This document shows, in pieces, positions 21,854 to 24,140 of a stretch of DNA of 24,140 bases. Position 1 is the first letter of the stretch; each line of letters opens with the position of its first letter. Source of the stretch: Anaerolineae bacterium. GTDB taxonomy: Bacteria > Chloroflexota > Anaerolineae > JAADDB01. Both the position numbers and the translations under genes were made by a program. The stretch spans positions 1 to 24,140 of the forward strand of contig WGAA01000323.1 in NCBI GenBank assembly GCA_015489285.1, read 5' to 3'. The notes beneath the pieces were generated by a model that was not told where the DNA came from, searched no databases, and worked only from the letters and a program-made list of their open reading frames with translations.

Positions 21854-23275
21854 ATGGCCCAACACCGCGTTGTACTCTCACCCGACCGATTCTTCGACCC
21901 CAACCCGGAGCAGCGTGACATGGCCCGACACCTTTACGGGCTGGTAGCCCATCTGCCGATCGTTTCCCCCCACGGGCACGTGGATCCACGGATGTTCGCC
22001 GATCCCGATTACCGTTTTGGCTCGCCGGCGGAACTCTTCATCATCCCGGACCATTACGTCTTTCGGATGTTGTACTCTCAGGGGATTCCCCTGGAGAAGT
22101 TGGGAATTCCCCGACGGGATGGGGGAGAGGTGGAGCGCGATCACCGCAAGATCTGGCAGATCTTTGCGGAACACTTCTACCTTTTCCGTGGGACGCCTAC
22201 GGGCATCTGGTTGACCCAGGAACTGCACGACGTGTTTGGGGTGGACGTTCCCTTAAACGGGGAGACGGCCCAGGTGATTTACGACCACATCGAGGCCAAA
22301 CTGGCCCAACCCGAATACCGACCACGACGCCTTTTCGAACGTTTTAACATTGAGGTCCTGTGCACAACGGATATGGCCACATCGACCCTGGAATACCACA
22401 AAGCCATCCGCGAATCCGGTTGGTCCGGCCGCGTGCTTCCCACGTTCCGCCCGGACGATGTCATTCACGTGAACGCTCCCGGATGGAAGGAGAACATTCA
22501 CCTGTTGGGCGAGCTGAGCGGGGTGGATGTGCACGATTACGGCAGTTTCGTTCGGGCCCTGGAAGTGCGCCGTGAGCAATTCAAGGCCCTGGGAGCCCGG
22601 GCGACCGATCACGCGACCTTGACCGCGTACACGGAGCGGCTGAGCGAGCAGGAGGCGGATCGCATCTTCCGGCGCGCCTTGCAGGGCGAGGCCACGGAGG
22701 AGGACGCACAACGCTTCGCCGGGCACATGATCGTGGAAAGCGCTCGCATGAGTATCGAGGATGGGTTGGTCATGCAATGGCATGTGGGGGCTTTTCGCAA
22801 TCACAACCGGCTCATTTACGAGCGCTTTGGTCCGGACAAAGGGGCCGACATTCCCGTTGCCACGGAATTCACCCGCAGCCTACGCCCTCTTCTGAACGCT
22901 TTTGGCAACGATCCCCGCCTGACCCTCATTCTTTTCACGCTGGACGAGTCCACTTACGCGCGGGAGCTGGCCCCCCTGGCCGGACATTACCCGGCCCTCC
23001 GCCTGGGACCCCCGTGGTGGTTTCACGACAGCCTCAACGGGATGCGTCGCTACTTCGACCGGGTCATGGAGACGGCGGGGCTCTACAACACGGTGGGGTT
23101 CAACGACGACACCCGAGCCTTCCCCTCCATCCCGGCCCGCCATGATGTGTGGCGTCGGGCCAGTGCCAACTGGTTGGCCGGTCTGGTCGTCCGGGGGATC
23201 ATCACGGTGGCGGAGGGTGAGGAGATGGTCGTGCAGATGGCCTATTCCCTGGCCAAAGAGGCTTACCGCCTGTGA
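21854..23275 (+). CDS. uxaC: Uronate isomerase (glucuronate/galacturonate isomerase)
   Basis: 473-aa amidohydrolase-fold enzyme, about the same length as E. coli UxaC. It interconverts D-glucuronate with D-fructuronate and D-galacturonate with D-tagaturonate. Metal-binding His40 and His42 lie in VSPHGHVDPRMF. Other family blocks are FNIEVLCTTDMATSTLEYHKAI, FRPDDVIHVN, MQWHVGAFRNHNRLIYERFGPDKGADIPVATEF, LRLGPPWWFHDSLNGMRRYFDRV and VGFNDDTRAFPSIPARHDVWRR. GGAGGAGG (21841-21848) lies five bases before the ATG at 21854; an earlier in-frame start at 21824 lacks such a site. No other uronate pathway gene (uxuA, uxuB, kdgK, kdgA) or transporter is in the window. Confidence 0.94.
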   Translation: MAQHRVVLSPDRFFDPNPEQRDMARHLYGLVAHLPIVSPHGHVDPRMFADPDYRFGSPAELFIIPDHYVFRMLYSQGIPLEKLGIPRRDGGEVERDHRKIWQIFAEHFYLFRGTPTGIWLTQELHDVFGVDVPLNGETAQVIYDHIEAKLAQPEYRPRRLFERFNIEVLCTTDMATSTLEYHKAIRESGWSGRVLPTFRPDDVIHVNAPGWKENIHLLGELSGVDVHDYGSFVRALEVRREQFKALGARATDHATLTAYTERLSEQEADRIFRRALQGEATEEDAQRFAGHMIVESARMSIEDGLVMQWHVGAFRNHNRLIYERFGPDKGADIPVATEFTRSLRPLLNAFGNDPRLTLILFTLDESTYARELAPLAGHYPALRLGPPWWFHDSLNGMRRYFDRVMETAGLYNTVGFNDDTRAFPSIPARHDVWRRASANWLAGLVVRGIITVAEGEEMVVQMAYSLAKEAYRL

Positions 23276-23303
23276 TCGTCGGTGGAAGGGCAGCGCGTAC
23301 GGG

Positions 23304-23340
23304 TTTCCGGCGCCCGGTCACGAGAACCGAGCGCCGGAAA
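23304..23340. terminator. Strong bidirectional hairpin between uxaC and nuoM
   Basis: TTTCCGGCGC (23304-23313) pairs exactly with GCGCCGGAAA (23331-23340). After one C/A mismatch the stem continues with CGGT (23315-23318) and ACCG (23326-23329), closing on a 7-nt loop. On the + strand it is followed by TCTTATTG. It lies in the 67-bp gap between two convergent genes, two bases from the nuoM stop, as expected of a shared terminator. Confidence 0.8.
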
Positions 23341-23342
23341 TC

Positions 23343-24140
23343 TTATTGTTCGAGGCCGCTGGGAGCGGCGATAGTGGTCGCGTGTTGTATGACGTAACGG
23401 TAGGTCTCGGTCGTCGAGGGGTTGATGCGGGAGAAGAAGAGGTTGGGGAACAGGCCGATAACGAAGAACATGATGACCAGAGGAACCAGTACCGCGATCT
23501 CCCGTGCCTTCAAATCTACGAGATGTCGGTTCTCCTCTTTGGTCAGAGGCCCTTGCATGACCTGCCGGAAGGCGTGCAGGAGGTACCAGGCCCCTACGAT
23601 AACCCCCGGGGCGGCCAGCGCGGCAAACCAGGGGTGTTTTTGGAAGGTGCCGAGGAGGATGGAGAATTCTCCCACGAACCCGTTCAATCCGGGAAGGCCG
23701 GCAGAACTCAGCACGGTCACGAGGAGGAAGAAACCGTAGACCGGCATGACGGCCCATATGCCTCCGAATTCGTCCAACATGCGGGTATGGCGCCGCTCGT
23801 AAATCATCCCCACAAGCAAGAACAACGCCCCCGTGCTCAACCCGTGATTGATCATCTGAAGAACCGCGCCGCTCATCCCCTGGGGGGTGAGGGCGAAAAG
23901 GCCCAGCATGACGAACCCCAGGTGGGCGACGGAGGAATAGGCCACGAGTTTCTTGAAATCCCGTTGGCGCAGGGCCACCAGTCCACCGTACAGGATCCCT
24001 ATCACGGCTAAAGTGAGGAACACATCGGCCAGGCGGGTCGCGGCCATAGGGAACAGGGGAAGAGCAAAGCGGATATATCCGTACGTCCCCATCTTCAGCA
24101 GGAGACCGGCCAGAATGACCGAGCCCGCGGTAGGGGCTTC
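23343..24140 (-). CDS. nuoM: NADH-quinone oxidoreductase subunit M, C-terminal part
   Basis: Proton-pumping membrane subunit of respiratory complex I. Only the C-terminal 265 residues are in the window; the frame continues past the right edge. The visible part begins EAPTAGSVILAGLLLKMGTYGYIRF, the classic NuoM/ND4 signature. It continues with ILYGGLVALRQRDFKKLVAYSSVAHLGFVMLG, with the functionally important Lys and the conserved SSVAHLG helix, then MINHGLSTGALFLLVGMIYERRHTR and SSAGLPGLNGFVGEFSILLG. About seven membrane segments are readable. The last residues (TTIAAPSGLEQ) end at a TAA at 23343-23345. The gene direction implies that upstream nuo genes lie beyond the right edge. Confidence 0.96.
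   Translation of the reverse strand, partial: EAPTAGSVILAGLLLKMGTYGYIRFALPLFPMAATRLADVFLTLAVIGILYGGLVALRQRDFKKLVAYSSVAHLGFVMLGLFALTPQGMSGAVLQMINHGLSTGALFLLVGMIYERRHTRMLDEFGGIWAVMPVYGFFLLVTVLSSAGLPGLNGFVGEFSILLGTFQKHPWFAALAAPGVIVGAWYLLHAFRQVMQGPLTKEENRHLVDLKAREIAVLVPLVIMFFVIGLFPNLFFSRINPSTTETYRYVIQHATTIAAPSGLEQ

Noticed and set aside
23343..23375. GGCCGCTGGGAGCGGC dyad as another copy of the island's GGAAGCGGCC hairpin
   Set aside because: It lies within the nuoM coding sequence, is explained by the codons for its C-terminal residues, and differs from the island motif.
23142..24011. Open frame (289 codons) on the + strand opposite nuoM
   Set aside because: The minus strand carries unmistakable NuoM signatures. 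The + frame is charged, low-complexity sequence without a ribosome-binding site.

Overview
The window looks like a chromosomal segment of a GC-rich bacterium. I infer Chloroflexota (Anaerolineae-like). The grounds are a coenzyme F420 enzyme pair (cofE plus a luciferase-like oxidoreductase), long-form HPF, GT39-type membrane proteins with a beta-rich C-terminal extension, and an intergenic island of degenerate 7-bp tandem repeats. There is no 16S rRNA or other decisive marker, so the phylum is an inference. I see no rRNA, tRNA, CRISPR array, transposase or phage gene.

Layout. (1) 2-2465: an amidase-signature enzyme whose reading frame stays open to the left edge, convergent with an F420-type luciferase-like oxidoreductase. 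(2) 2682-6675: an FtsK/SpoIIIE DNA translocase whose 3' end overlaps, on the opposite strand, a divergent Amt-family membrane protein that lacks both pore histidines. (3) 6783-9188: a Mut7-C/zinc-ribbon protein, a GNAT-like protein and long HPF, all on the + strand. (4) 9189-9847: a 659-bp non-coding island of heptamer tandem repeats, palindromes and hairpins, including a degenerate direct repeat of about 140 bp. (5) 9848-10963 (-): a DegT-type aminotransferase, divergent from (6) 11199-15585 (+): a compact seven-gene operon (YggS, ProC, YggT, DUF167, metallophosphoesterase, HEAT-like protein, MBL-fold hydrolase) behind a consensus TTGACA-18-TATAAT promoter. (7) 15664-20969 (+): an envelope or glycan group of a GT39-like membrane protein, an FlgD/Ig-like lipoprotein and two family 2 glycosyltransferases. 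(8) 20966-21736 (-): cofE, divergent from (9) uxaC at 21854-23275, which converges across a strong hairpin on (10) the 3' part of nuoM, running off the right edge.

How the genes fit together. The YggS-ProC-YggT-DUF167 block is a widely conserved housekeeping grouping, here extended by three less characterised genes. DegT, the GT39-like protein, the lipoprotein and the two GT2 enzymes are consistent with synthesis and surface assembly of a polysaccharide or glycosylated envelope. CofE makes the polyglutamate tail of F420, the cofactor expected for the oxidoreductase at 1554-2465. Most of the window is ordinary housekeeping DNA. I do not see a defence system or a clearly new multi-gene system. 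The observations most worth checking are the Amt-like protein without its twin histidines, the apparent in-frame join of two amidase modules at the left edge, and the repeat island.
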